DNA of 64,000 nt from positions 6,671-70,670 of the forward strand of contig JALMQS010000105.1 of NCBI GenBank assembly GCA_024734495.1. The letters are read 5' to 3'. The position numbers and the translations under genes are program-made. Position 1 is the stretch's first letter; every line of letters starts with the position of its first letter. A model generated the notes under the pieces. That model saw only the letters and a list, made by a program, of their open reading frames with translations. It ran no database searches and was not told where the DNA came from. Positions 33,045-43,025 of the stretch are shown piece by piece. This DNA comes from Forficula auricularia. Taxonomy: Eukaryota > Arthropoda > Insecta > Dermaptera > Forficulidae.

Positions 33045-33291
33045 TATTGTTGATTTAAAAAAAACATTTCTGAATTAATTTAATAAAAATATTCATTCTA
33101 CATTTCTACAACCTCGTTCTAAGCAGCTTAAGAAAAGTACGAGAATAAATTTTAATATTAATTTATTTATTTCAATATATGGTCAACAGAAGTTCATCTC
33201 TAATTACCTACCCCTGAATTTCTATATGATTACACTCTTGGTAATTATAGCTTTTTAGCGAAAATGAATTTAGGTCAAATCTTAATAATTC

Positions 33292-33820
33292 AAGATCCCA
33301 ACTTAGGTCGACCTTCACCTATCGAGTTTCCTAATTAAATTAATATTTTGATAATATAATGTATTAATAAACAAGACATGATAGTGTCGACATCCAATTT
33401 CCCTGCATAGCTATTTTATCTAATTTATTAGATTTATTTATTTATTATTTGAGTATTTTTTTTTTTTTTTTAATTATCTATATTTTCATATACATATAAC
33501 AATAAAGACAACTGTATAACTACAAAATACTAATTCGAAGTTATCTGTCTACCTGGACTTATGCAGGGAAAAAAGATCGCGACCCAACTTTGACATATTA
33601 TATACATATTTTACTCTCGATTGGCAATATATTTATTCGGAAACTCGATAATTACATTTATGTAATAAAAATTAACAACTTTAATTTATTATTAAAAATA
33701 GCTTTGCAGGGAAATTGGATATCGACCCTATCAAGTTTTGTTTATTTATACATTATATTATCAAAATATTAATTTCATTAGGAAAGTCGATAGGTGAAGG
33801 TCGACCTAATTCGGGATCTT
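33292..33820. mobile_element. Fold-back element D, copy 2 (uninterrupted)
   Basis: Inverted arms of over 120 bp start aagatccca, contain ggtcgaccttcacctatcga and aatttccctgcatagct, and close with the reverse at 33690-33820. The centre is about 250 bp of AT-rich DNA with no frame. It provides empty sites for the SINE and MITE in copy 1. The family is unknown; it may be another non-autonomous element. Confidence 0.78.
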
Positions 33821-33829
33821 AGACTATAA

Positions 33830-34270
33830 GATTTTAGTAGATATTATGTTTATATTGCATGTAAAGGGTTCATTGGTTTGTATAAGTGTGTGTAGACTGC
33901 TATATCAGGCATCAGTAAGTCATAGAGCTGTGCTTAACAAGTATTACAAGTTCTGTAGTGTGAATTTTTTTAGTTCGATTGAAAGGGAAGTGAGGGAACT
34001 TATGATTACTCATGTAGCCAAGGGAAGTTGTAAGTGAAAGTCGTTTAATGCACTCACGAATTTATTTTTTAATATAATGTTTTTTTTTTCTACGGAGCAT
34101 TAAGTCGCAATTGAATTAATATCCGGCTTAGGATAGCAGTGATTCACTTTATAAGTACGTGCATATACATAAATGTATATAGATTTATTTGTATTAAGCA
34201 TACTTATGACAACCTCTTTAATTCGCTTTTATATAATATTGTTAGTTTTCATTAGTGTTATTCAGTTCCA
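33830..34270. other. AT-rich stretch, weak PLE-I relic
   Basis: A much diverged PLE-I arm (gatttatttgtattaagcat, gacaacctcttta) lies near 34170-34235. The 63-codon frame at 33846 has no recognised feature. Confidence 0.4.
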
Positions 34271-34274
34271 TTAT

Positions 34275-34500
34275 AAGAATTAGATGTGACAAATCTGAGG
34301 AAAAAAGGAGCAATTAAACACCCTGTTAAAACATGCGATCAATTGCAACGTTTCGCCAATTTATTGTAGCTTCATCAGGCTTTATACAAAAAATAAATAC
34401 AAATGAATCATTCACAATCATCAAAATCAACCCAGACATAATATGTATGTATAATACTATATAATTACCTGATCAAATTTTTAAAACACTTCGTCATTCA
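34275..34500 (-). repeat. PLE class III arm with hammerhead
   Basis: An inverted copy of 36310-36515 over about 200 bp (acatgcgatcaattgcaac, aatcatcaaaatcaaccca). It contains the minus-strand hammerhead at 34345-34380. Confidence 0.7.
34345..34380 (-). ncRNA. Hammerhead-like motif, class III variant
   Basis: The core CUGAUGA, stem II GCUA/UGGC, GAAAC and triplet GUU are present. Proximal stem I is only GC/GC. The partner at 36413-36447 has GAAACAUU, which breaks stem III. Confidence 0.55.
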
Positions 34501-34525
34501 ATTATTTTCTTGCTCATTAGAATAC

Positions 34526-35214
34526 AGTACCTGGCCACCGAGCGATGCTCGGAAACTTTTTGCTTGATTTAAAAACTATATAATAATCCTCGAACCCTCC
34601 ATCTCCCCCGGACCCCCACCACTTCACCCCACCTCCGGCACCCTCCGCCCCACATCCACCTCCACCTACACACCCCACCCCAATTGCGCCCCCACCCGTA
34701 CCCCTCCACCACTGCACCCCCCACAGTCACCTCCACCCCCGCGCCCGCACCCTCACCCAGTTTTTCCATTTCAAGCCTTGTAGTGGCCCACAGATTATGT
34801 GTATATAGATATAGTTATATAAATAAATACCGTATAATTATTTTTTTTAATTAAATAACAATTTTTGAGTTCATCAATTAAATTTCCAAATTCTAATATA
34901 GAAAAAATACGTTTATAGGATTTAAAACACGATTTTTAATCAATTAATTTGTCTAACTTTGAATATATATAATAATATTTGTAATGATCTATTAGTGGAA
35001 TATAAAATTTAAAAACCATTTAATTATTAAAAGGGAATTGAATAAAAATGTAATTATACAATTTTATCGAGACAAGCACCTGTGAATAATTATTTCAATT
35101 AATAAAAAACCCATCAAAAACAACTTAGCCGAAGATGAGACCGTGACAGATCGAATCACCAACACAACCCTTGAATTTCATCTAAATCGTTAGAGCCGTT
35201 TTCGGGAAACCGAT

Positions 35215-35263
<49 letters not shown>

Positions 35264-35290
35264 ACAAGATTTGCTCGTTTAATATAATAA
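34526..35290. mobile_element. Helitron-like or unknown non-autonomous element, copy 1
   Basis: Starts near gtacctggccaccgagcgat, with the hairpin CCGAGCGATGCTCGG, and ends with a long TA run and tttgctcgtttaatataat. A second copy at 49523-50092 has the same ends and internal blocks (aagatgagaccgtgacag, gagccgttttcggg). A purine-poor C-rich block, 34600-34760, is present only here. Similar layouts are assigned to Helitron-related elements in insects as I recall; the class is uncertain. Confidence 0.55.
35219..35260. repeat. (TA)n microsatellite
   Basis: About 20 TA units at the end of the Helitron-like element. Other TA runs lie at 36692-36710, 37690-37742 and 50022-50060. Confidence 0.95.
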
Positions 35291-35672
35291 GATATAATAA
35301 GATATAGCTATAATAATATGAACACATTTATTTATACAACAGCATTGATTGTTTAGAGTATCAATGGATTCAAACAGACCAACTGTACACCTTCGACTGA
35401 TTCAAAAGGAATGAAAAAATACAAAAATCTTATCAATACATTATAATATTTAATCTAAAATTAAAATAATTTATATGGATTCAGCAGAATACATCAAATT
35501 CAAATCACACCTCATTAGGCTATTTTTAAAAAACATTCATTCTATTTTCAATTGACAATCACTTGATTCTCTCACAAAGAGAAACAAAGAGGTTGTCCTC
35601 TGCTTGATGCAAATAAACATACACACATATATATCGAGATGATATATCTGTATATATATTATTTATTTGTTT

Positions 35673-35711
35673 GAGACTATAGTTTCGATGACTTGGTCTT
35701 CATCATCAGTC
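35673..35711 (-). ncRNA. Hammerhead ribozyme, PLE class I (left arm)
   Basis: Core, GAAAC and GUC are intact. Stem II GAAGAC/GUCAUC carries one A-A mismatch. Confidence 0.65.
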
Positions 35712-35933
35712 CTTTTTTTAATTATAAATGTTTTTCCTGGAGTCAATATCGTATGGATATTGAAAATTTGGTGTTCCTTCTTCACTGGTGGTCAGCTTAG
35801 ATCTTAGTTTAAATTGCTTAGTTCTACTTAGTTCAACTTAGTTCTAAGCTGACCACCAGTGAAGAAGGAACACCAAATTTTCAATATCCATACGATATTG
35901 ACTCCATGAAAAACATTTATAATTAAAAAAAAA

Positions 35934-35972
35934 GACTGATGATGAAGACCAAGTCTTCGAAACTATAGTCTC
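35934..35972 (+). ncRNA. Hammerhead ribozyme, PLE class I, intact
   Basis: Identical in core, stem II (GAAGAC/GUCUUC), GAAACUAUAGUC and junction bases to 32266-32304. Confidence 0.78.
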
Positions 35973-36309
35973 AAACAAACAAATAATATATATACAGATA
36001 TATCATCTAGATATATAGTGTGTATGTTTATTTGCATCAAGCAGAGGACAACCTCTTTGTTTCTCTTTGTGAATCAACAACTCTGCTACTCTCGGCAAAA
36101 CAAAAACTTTTCAATTAAACCTGTTTCTCTCACCTCCTCCATTCCAATCTTTTTTATTATTTTTATGGACCTTATATTTATTCAAAAAATTATTATATAT
36201 ACAGCTTAGATTATTCTTGTCCATTCTGAAGTTAATAGAGTAATTTAGATATATATATATATATGTATCATTTCACTGAGTTCTCTTTTAAATAAATTCC
36301 CTTCAAAAC

Positions 36310-36515
36310 ACAAGTGTTTTAAAAATTTAATCAAGGTAAATTATATTATATTATGTCTGGGTTGATTTTGATGATTGTGAATAATTCATTTGTATTTATT
36401 TTTTGTATAGAACCTGATGAAGCCACAATAAATTGGTGAAACATTGCAAATGATCGCATGTTTTAACACGGTCTTTAATTGTTCCTTTTTTCCTCTGATT
36501 TGTCACATCTAATTG
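36310..36515 (+). repeat. PLE class III arm with hammerhead-like motif
   Basis: An inverted counterpart of 34275-34500 (ggttgattttgatgattgtg, acctgatgaagccacaata, tgatcgcatgttttaaca). The motif at 36413-36447 keeps CUGAUGA and GAAA but has AUU where GUU is expected. Confidence 0.7.
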
Positions 36516-36588
36516 TTAGTTTTATTTTGATTACTGTAAAAACGAATAAACGTAAACAAATTAAGGGAATCGAATTAAGAATTATGTA

Positions 36589-36680
36589 ATTGAAAAGTTT
36601 TTATTTTCCTGAGAGTAGCAGAGTTGTTGATTCATAAAGAGAAACAAAGAGGTTGTCCTCTGCTTGATGCAAATAAACAT

Positions 36681-36712
<32 letters not shown>

Positions 36713-37204
36713 TATTTATTTGTTTGAGACTATAGTTTCGAAGGCTTGGCCTTCATCATCATATACATTTGATATTTTTTTTTTTTTTTTTTTTAATGCA
36801 ATCGAATGCAAGAAGGGGTGCACCAGTAAAGATGTAGCCCCTATGGATCTCGAAAGACCCTTGCATTACCGAAGAGAAGGGAAAGTTGATTAAGAGAGAG
36901 GGTGTAGACGTAGGTGTCTATGCACCCTGGTTTTGAAGGTTTGAAAATCATAGGTGCTGGGAAAGATAGAGGCTGGGAGAGAGTTCCAGTTCCTTGAAGT
37001 CATGGGGATATATGTATTCGCGAATGAAGTGGTCCGGCACTTTTCCAATTTGACCGCGAAAGAGTGTTGGGAGTCGGCAAAACGTGTGCTGCGTGCAAAG
37101 CATGCTTTGGGGGGAATTATTGATTTTATCTCATCAGAGCACCTATATATGTGTGTATGTTTATTTCCATCAAGCAGAGGACAACCTCTTTGTTTCTCTT
37201 TATG
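36589..37204 (-). mobile_element. PLE-I fold-back with nested LINE-J, 12-bp TSD
   Basis: The tail is on the left (attgaaaagtttttatttt), so the element is in minus orientation. The exact duplication aagaattatgta lies at 36577-36588 and 37205-37216. The hammerhead at 36726-36761 (minus) is cut at its CUGA end where LINE-J (36776-37143) replaced the loop. Confidence 0.85.
36776..37143 (-). mobile_element. LINE-J 3' end nested in PLE-I
   Basis: A minus-strand copy with T run 36776-36794 (poly(A) tail), the 3' region and the C-terminal frame (FAVKLEKCRTTSFANTYIP on the minus strand). It is truncated at about 37143. Confidence 0.85.
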
Positions 37205-37262
37205 AAGAATTATGTACCTTCAAAAAGAGAAATCAACGAGGATGTCATCTGCTTGATATATA

Positions 37263-37688
37263 CAGGGCCATCTTTAACCTATTGGAGGCCCTAGGCACTT
37301 TAGGATAATGGGACATCTTAAGGGCCAGTTTCATAAAAATAGGATGACCCTATGCTAGGGAAGTCCCTGGAGTTAGCTCTCGAAATGTGTTTCATAAAAA
37401 AAGAGAGGGTGTTCTCAAACTTAACCCCCATATATTTTACTCTTCGAAATTGATGGGTTAATCTTTATCCTGGGGATAACCCTGTGTTTATGGTATTTAA
37501 ATTAGAAAACATTTTATAGTTTCAAACCAAAATAATTCAAAACAAATCGTTATATTATTTAATTTTTATAATATTATTATTTTTTTTATATATATAATAT
37601 TAAATATAGCCAAATATACTTATATACCATATATATGTATATAGAATTTTAATTTAAGTTAACACGGAACTAGAATAAAAAAAATAAT

Positions 37689-37745
<57 letters not shown>

Positions 37746-38388
37746 TAAAAGTAAATATCCAATAAATTAAATTAAAAAATTTCAAACTAAAATCGAAGAA
37801 AGCAGATATTTCTAATAAAATTGTTTCATAATTAAAAGAAGATATTATTAATTGCTAAGGGGCCCAAAATTAAGTGTGTGTGTGGGGGGGGGGGGGATCT
37901 TTCGTATAAAATTATAAATTATTTTATTAAATATCAAATATAAGAAAGGGGCCAGGTTTATGGTAAAGTCATGTGTATGGCCACATCAGTTTATTTTGAA
38001 TCGATTTTAATTATACGGTATATTGTTTAAAAGTAATTATCTAATACCAAAATCTTAAATAATACTTACAAAATAACCCTAACATCAATTTTATATTATT
38101 TTTTATTTAATCATTCCCGTTTCTACAGATAAATTCGTTTTTGGAAAAAAATAGGTGTTTTGTTTTATGAAAATTATAATGTTTGGAACTCCAGGGGTAA
38201 CTCTCAACCCAGAGCTGAGTAAGCCGCGGATAATTTTTTTTATGAAACTGGCCATAAAAGAAATACAAACTATTCTGCTAGCATCGATATTAAAATAAAT
38301 ATGTATATCCCTAGCAATTAATAGAGGCCCCATGATCGCGGGGCCCTAGGCACTTGCCAGGAGTGCCCAATGAGAAAGAGGAGCCCTG
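37263..38388. mobile_element. hAT-like element with imperfect TSD
   Basis: The ends are CAGGGCCATCTTTAACC and, reversed, CAGGGCTCCTCTTTC, with shared ggccctaggcac just inside. Flanking 8-mers gatatata and catatatg match at six positions. No transposase is seen. A second element is nested at 37323-38254. Confidence 0.6.
37323..38254. mobile_element. Nested MITE with GGCCAGTTTCATAAAAA ends
   Basis: The ends are ggccagtttcataaaaa and its reverse at 38238-38254. The interior has a long TA run (37690-37742) and a Family A right-end scrap near 37945-38000 (gtaaagtcatgtgtatggcc). The class is not certain; TIRs of this kind occur in PIF/Harbinger-like elements. Confidence 0.6.
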
Positions 38389-38561
38389 CATATATGGTAT
38401 ACATTATATATCAAATATAAAAATGTATATACATCAGCTGCATGCGGTTCATGGATGCTGTGAATGCTGCGCATCCCTAAAATTTCAAAACGTCAAGTGT
38501 CCTTTCCGACTATCTCATAAAAAATTTAAAGTTAAATTTGAAAAATAACGAAAAATTCTGT

Positions 38562-38874
38562 TAAATTGAACGTTTTTGTGCCGAGGGTAGCAGCATTTTT
38601 ATATATTGAAGGAGACAATGAAAGAGTGTTTCTTCAGCTGGAATTATAAATTTTATTTATAACGAGACTATAGTTTCGACGGCTTTGCCCTCTCCATCAG
38701 TCTATTACAATTGATTCACAGGAATTAATGTATGAATGGAAAGTCTTTCTATTCATACATTAATTCCAGTTAATCAATTGTAATAGACTTGATGAGAAGC
38801 CTTCGAAACTATAGTCTCGTTATGAATAAGATTTATAATTCCAGCAGAAGACATACTTTTATTGTCTCCTTCAA
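38562..38874 (-). mobile_element. PLE-Ib fold-back, 12-bp TSD and an empty paralogous site
   Basis: The tail at left (ttgtgccgagggtagcagc) is a variant of the PLE-I tail. Arms: ttgaaggagacaatgaaag and, reversed, cttttattgtctccttcaa. The exact duplication gaaaaattctgt lies at 38550-38561 and 38875-38886. The related sequence at 40741-40800 has the site once without an insert. Two degenerate hammerheads (38664-38702 minus, 38786-38818 plus) face outward from a palindromic centre. Confidence 0.88.
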
Positions 38875-39148
38875 GAAAAATTCTGTGTTTATTTATAAAT
38901 TTTATAAAAATGATCATAGTGGGATGCCTAACTCTTCGCCTGAATCGTTGGACTTGAATCGCGGGGTCGAAGGGCGGGTTGCCTACATGGATGGATCGCG
39001 CAAGAAGCAAGCAAGCCGCGATACGGCCGCTTGCTGCCAGTAGGATTTCTCTCCCAGGATTTCTCGTTCCCGATTTCCCGGGAAATCCGCAAAAATATCT
39101 ATTCCCAATTTCCCGAGAAAAAAATCAATTCCCGGGATTATTTTTAAC

Positions 39149-39512
39149 AAAGAGAAACAAGAGGCTGTCCTCTGCTTGATGCAAATAAACATACACACAT
39201 ATATATCGAGATGATATATCTGTATATATATTATTTATTTGTTTGAGACTATAGTTTCGAAGACTTGGTCTTCATCATCAGTCTTTCTTCAATTATAAAT
39301 GTTTTTCATGGAGTCAATATCATATGGATATTGACTCCATAAGCATTTATGAAAACTTGTAATAATTTTATAGTCCCAAACAAATAAATAATATATATAT
39401 ACGATATCATCTCGATATATGTGCGTATGTTTATTTGCATCAAGCAGAGGACAACCTCTTGTTTCTCTTTGTGAATCAACTCTGCTACTCTCGGCAAAAC
39501 AAAAACTTTTCA
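39149..39512 (+). mobile_element. PLE-I fold-back, 12-bp TSD, one intact hammerhead
   Basis: Left inverted arm (aaagagaaacaagaggctg), right arm and single tail (cggcaaaacaaaaactttt). The duplication attatttttaac lies at 39137-39148 and 39513-39524. The left-arm hammerhead is intact; the right one is deleted to a scrap (tagtcccaaacaaataaat). Confidence 0.85.
39245..39283 (-). ncRNA. Hammerhead ribozyme, PLE class I, intact
   Basis: On the minus strand: CUGAUGA, U, GAAGAC-CAA-GUCUUC, GAAAC, UAUA, GUC. Same as the intact copies at 32266 and 35934. Confidence 0.78.
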
Positions 39513-39657
39513 ATTATTTTTAACATTCATCATCATATAAATGAAAAATAAATATTCCAAAACTACTTGTTTTAGCGTATTGATTTCCGATACAGAAAAC
39601 TATATAGAAGCAGAAATGCCAGTGAATGTTTTTGAAAAGAAATAAAATAAAAATAAG

Positions 39658-40216
39658 CTGATGTTCTGATGTGGCCATCCACCTGGCCCCTCACTTATAT
39701 TTAATATATAATAAAATTATTTATAATCATTTAGGGGAGGAGGGTTAATTTTTGCATCTTTAGACTTCTGGGGTCCCATTGATTATGTATACAAAATTTG
39801 GTTGAGTTTGCTCAAATGGCCTAGATTTTTAATTTTTATACCCCCCTCCCTCCACCCCCCTTAATTCTGGGTCGATATACACCAAAATCTAATCAGCTCT
39901 TAATCTCAATGGACCAAAACTACGTGTGAAATTTGGTTTGGATATTCACACTAGTTTTTGAGCTAGCTCGTCCACAAAAATCTGGTAACGCACAGACTAA
40001 CAGACATTTTGACGAAACAATTATTATCTCGAAAAATATAATTTTTTCGATGTTCACTTATAAGAGCTTTTTTGCAGAACCAAATGCCATGGTTTCACTT
40101 AATTTTTTTAATTAAAATAGTTACAGCCATTTTTGAGATATTTAGCAAAAAAAGGAAAAAAACACTTTTTTTATGCACAATTACAATACTTGACCATACC
40201 CTGTATGGTAAAGTAA
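39658..40216 (-). repeat. Family A copy
   Basis: A near-complete minus-strand copy from gttctgatgtggccatcca to ccctgtatggtaaagtaata, with one C-rich unit. Confidence 0.78.
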
Positions 40217-40639
40217 TAAATCAAATGAACACCAAATAACAAAATATAGGAGATTCAGAATATAAGTAAGACTATATTAAAAGAATTTAATTTATTTGAA
40301 TCCAAAAGTATTTTCGACTGTTGGCCTTTTTGTCACCAAAATTAGGACACAACTCAACGACAATTCGGTTAATGAGCTAGTTTGCCTCAAAACTCATTTT
40401 AAAAAATTCTTCTGATAAATAATATTTTTTTGTTCTATTAATAATTAAGATTTTTGTTTTAATGAAAATTTTAATTGTTTTTTTAAATTAATAAATTTAT
40501 TTTAATTAGTAAATATTAAAACCCGGGAATATCTTCGAAATATTATTTTTTTCCCGGGAATTATTATTTACCGGAAAATGAGAAACCCTAGTGGCCAGTA
40601 ACGTTTCGAGTTTCGCGTTTCTCCCCCGGAGAGTACCAG

Positions 40640-40810
40640 TTCAACACTAGCCTAGGGTCCATGGATGTTGTGAATACTGCGCATCCCTAAAATTTCAAAA
40701 CGTCAAGAGTATTTTCATACACGTGTCATAAAAATATCTAATATAAAATTTGAAAAATAACGAAAAATTCTGCGTTTATCGATGAATTTTACAAAAAGGA
40801 GTGAAAAATA
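40640..40810 (+). repeat. Dispersed repeat G (empty site for PLE-Ib)
   Basis: The blocks gcgcatccctaaaatttcaa, aacgtcaag and aaaaataacgaaaaattctg are shared with 38440-38570. A reverse scrap lies at 41640-41740. Confidence 0.65.
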
Positions 40811-41309
40811 AATTAATCTTTTTGAAAATGAAAGGTTCCTTTTTGGACAGCATTCTCTGGTTCGAATGTCACCGGCCGCCAGAGATATACATATATACCA
40901 GTGGCGGTTGGTGACTTTTCAACCAGGGGATGCTGTCCAAAAAAGTACCCTTCATTTTTTGAAATTTCATTTTAATCTTCGCTTTTTTTTCAAATTTCAT
41001 CGAATACGGACGGTATCATTTTCGTTATTTTTCAAATTTAATATTAGATTTTTTAAAAATATATTTTGGGACCTTCGCCCCAAACGGATACTGCTTTGTG
41101 TGAGTGAGGGTAGGAGTCAGAAATTAATTCTTGTGACTTAAACTCCACAGTCCCTGAGATGGAAATCGATCTTCCACAATGAATCAGCTTGTCCTATAAG
41201 AAAATCTTAAATTTCTCCTAATTCTATTGCTATAAGCAAGCTATGACTTGTCTATAACACTCTTAGTTATTTCCGATCTTATATATTGAGAGTTCTTAGA
41301 AATGAATTA

Positions 41310-41560
41310 GTCCAAAGATTCTCGAATCATCTTTATTTATTCCTTTTTTGTATTATTACTATTTTAATAGTTCCTCAGCGAGAACAATTTTTATTCGACT
41401 AAAACTCGTCTGGACTTGTCTTTGACATACTTGAACTGGAAGATATACCAGGCAGGGACTTCAAACCTTCTATCCGCACCCTTTTCGGAAAATCATTCAT
41501 TTTAATTGCCCCTTGAAACTATGCAACAATTTTATTTCATTTCGAGAACCAATATACTTT
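41310..41560 (+). repeat. Dispersed repeat F, possible tRNA-derived SINE
   Basis: An inverted homologue of 57015-57285 (ctcagcgagaacaattttta, cttgaactggaagatatacc, cgcacccttttcggaaaat). A weak B-box-like gacttcaaacc is present; no A box was convincing. Confidence 0.5.
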
Positions 41561-41734
41561 TCAAAATAAAAAATGTTTTTTATAGAAACATTTGAAATAA
41601 CGGGATAATAATTTGAAAATTTAAAGATCCTCCTGAAATTTTGAAGTCGACCTTATATATTTATGAAAATAGTCTAAATCTTTGAAATTTTAGGGATGTG
41701 CCGCATCCACAGCATCTATGGACCGCACGACACT

Positions 41735-42192
41735 GATATAAATATTTTTTTTGTTTGAGACTATAGTATCCAAAGGTTTTACTTAATCATCAGTCCTTTT
41801 AATTAGAAATATTTTATCTGTTATTTCTCATGGGCTCAAATACCCGATTGGATTTAGGAAAATTCGTTTTGTCGTAACGATTCAGTTGACTGACCTGCTT
41901 ACTATTACGACAATAAGAAATTTACCTAAATCAAATTAGGTATTTGAACCCATGAGCAATAACAGATAAAAAATCTATAATTAAAACGGCTGATGATGAA
42001 GGTCAAACCTTAGAAAATATAGTCACAAACAAATAAGTTTTATATATGGTATACTTCTAGGTACATATTTATATTTGATTGTATATATATGTATGTTTAT
42101 TTGCATCAAGCAGGGAACAACCTCATTGATTTCTCTTTATGAATCAACAACTCTGCTACTATCGACAAAACAAAATCTTTTCAATTATGCAT
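41735..42192 (+). mobile_element. Old PLE-I fold-back with degenerate hammerheads
   Basis: An inner inverted pair (ctcatgggctcaaatacc / aggtatttgaacccatgag), right arm (gtttatttgcatcaagcagg) and tail (tatcgacaaaacaaaatctt). The hammerheads at 41757-41795 (minus, GAUAC) and 41988-42026 (plus, GAAAAU) have lost invariant bases. No TSD was found. Confidence 0.7.
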
Positions 42193-42239
42193 TTGTGTAT
42201 TTTAGATGCCTATTTATTATAAAAGTTTTCCAAACCCCT

Positions 42240-42690
42240 GATCTAGATGTATAGGTTGTGACATGTCAAATTGGCTGTTTTGCTGAGTGGGGGCCGTAGC
42301 TTCTGATACCAGAGGCTGGTTGTATTTCCCAAGTCCTGGTGTGAAGTGGCAGATAGCGGCTCCTTTGATTCCCGGCAACGCTTGGGCCCTATCAGTACAC
42401 CGCTTTTATAAGCTTTATATAAGGAGGGCGTGTGTTAGTTAACTATGCCATAAAAGTTACCAACATAAGTAGGAGCAAATTATAGAGCGAGATAAGCAAC
42501 AAGGCTAGTGATAAGTGGTTCCAGGCCAGACTGCCAGCCGCAGGCCGCAAGGTGTGTGCAGTTGCATCTTGCCTTCTTCCTTGAGATCGAAACCATGACC
42601 GAAATGCACCGAGATCAGCATTGCCCCCTCCAACCAAAATCTTATCAATCGAACAAATAATCCATTCCCTAGATCTCAATAATCTTAGAA
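42240..42690. other. Unassigned, more GC-rich stretch
   Basis: Base composition is higher in GC than the surroundings (ccagccgcaggccgcaaggt). The minus-strand frame at 42443-42679 shows no known domain. It could be an unrecognised element. Confidence 0.3.
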
Positions 42691-42944
42691 ATTCCTTTTC
42701 AGATACTGACGTACGAAGATATCCGCATTCCCATTATTATTCTTAATTTACTATTTATAGGCTGTACTTATTTATAATGAAAAATGAATACAGCAACACT
42801 TATATTAAATAAGTGAAATATTAGGATGGCATCTCGGTAAATTAAGGTGCAACCATTCGTATTGATTTTACCAGTACAATACCAGTATAATACTGCTTAT
42901 TGGTCCTATTGGTTGTGAAATATAACCAGTACATATAAAATGCA

Positions 42945-43025
42945 AAGTGCCCGGATTGCACTCTTTTGGCATTCGGGTTCGATTCCTGAAGGAGTTAAAC
43001 AACCCTTCTTATAGTATAGAAGGGT
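42945..43025 (+). repeat. tRNA-like SINE scrap
   Basis: Contains ggcattcgggttcgattcc, a B-box match, followed by gaaggagttaaacaaccc. The related minus-strand scrap at 54320-54390 shares the block. Confidence 0.5.

Larger units (their letters stand above)
35576..36124 (+). mobile_element. PLE-I fold-back with two hammerheads
   Basis: Arms, an inner inverted pair (gtgttccttcttcactggtg / caccagtgaagaaggaacac) and a single right tail ending cttttcaatta. A 9-bp duplication, ttctctcac, lies at 35567-35575 and 36125-36133. The hammerhead on the left arm (35673-35711, minus) has one stem II mismatch; the right one (35934-35972, plus) is intact. It sits between two inverted class III arms. Confidence 0.8.

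Noticed and set aside
34517..34769. Glycine-rich minus-strand frames
   Set aside because: They come from the C-rich low-complexity block; two frames are open at once with no domain.
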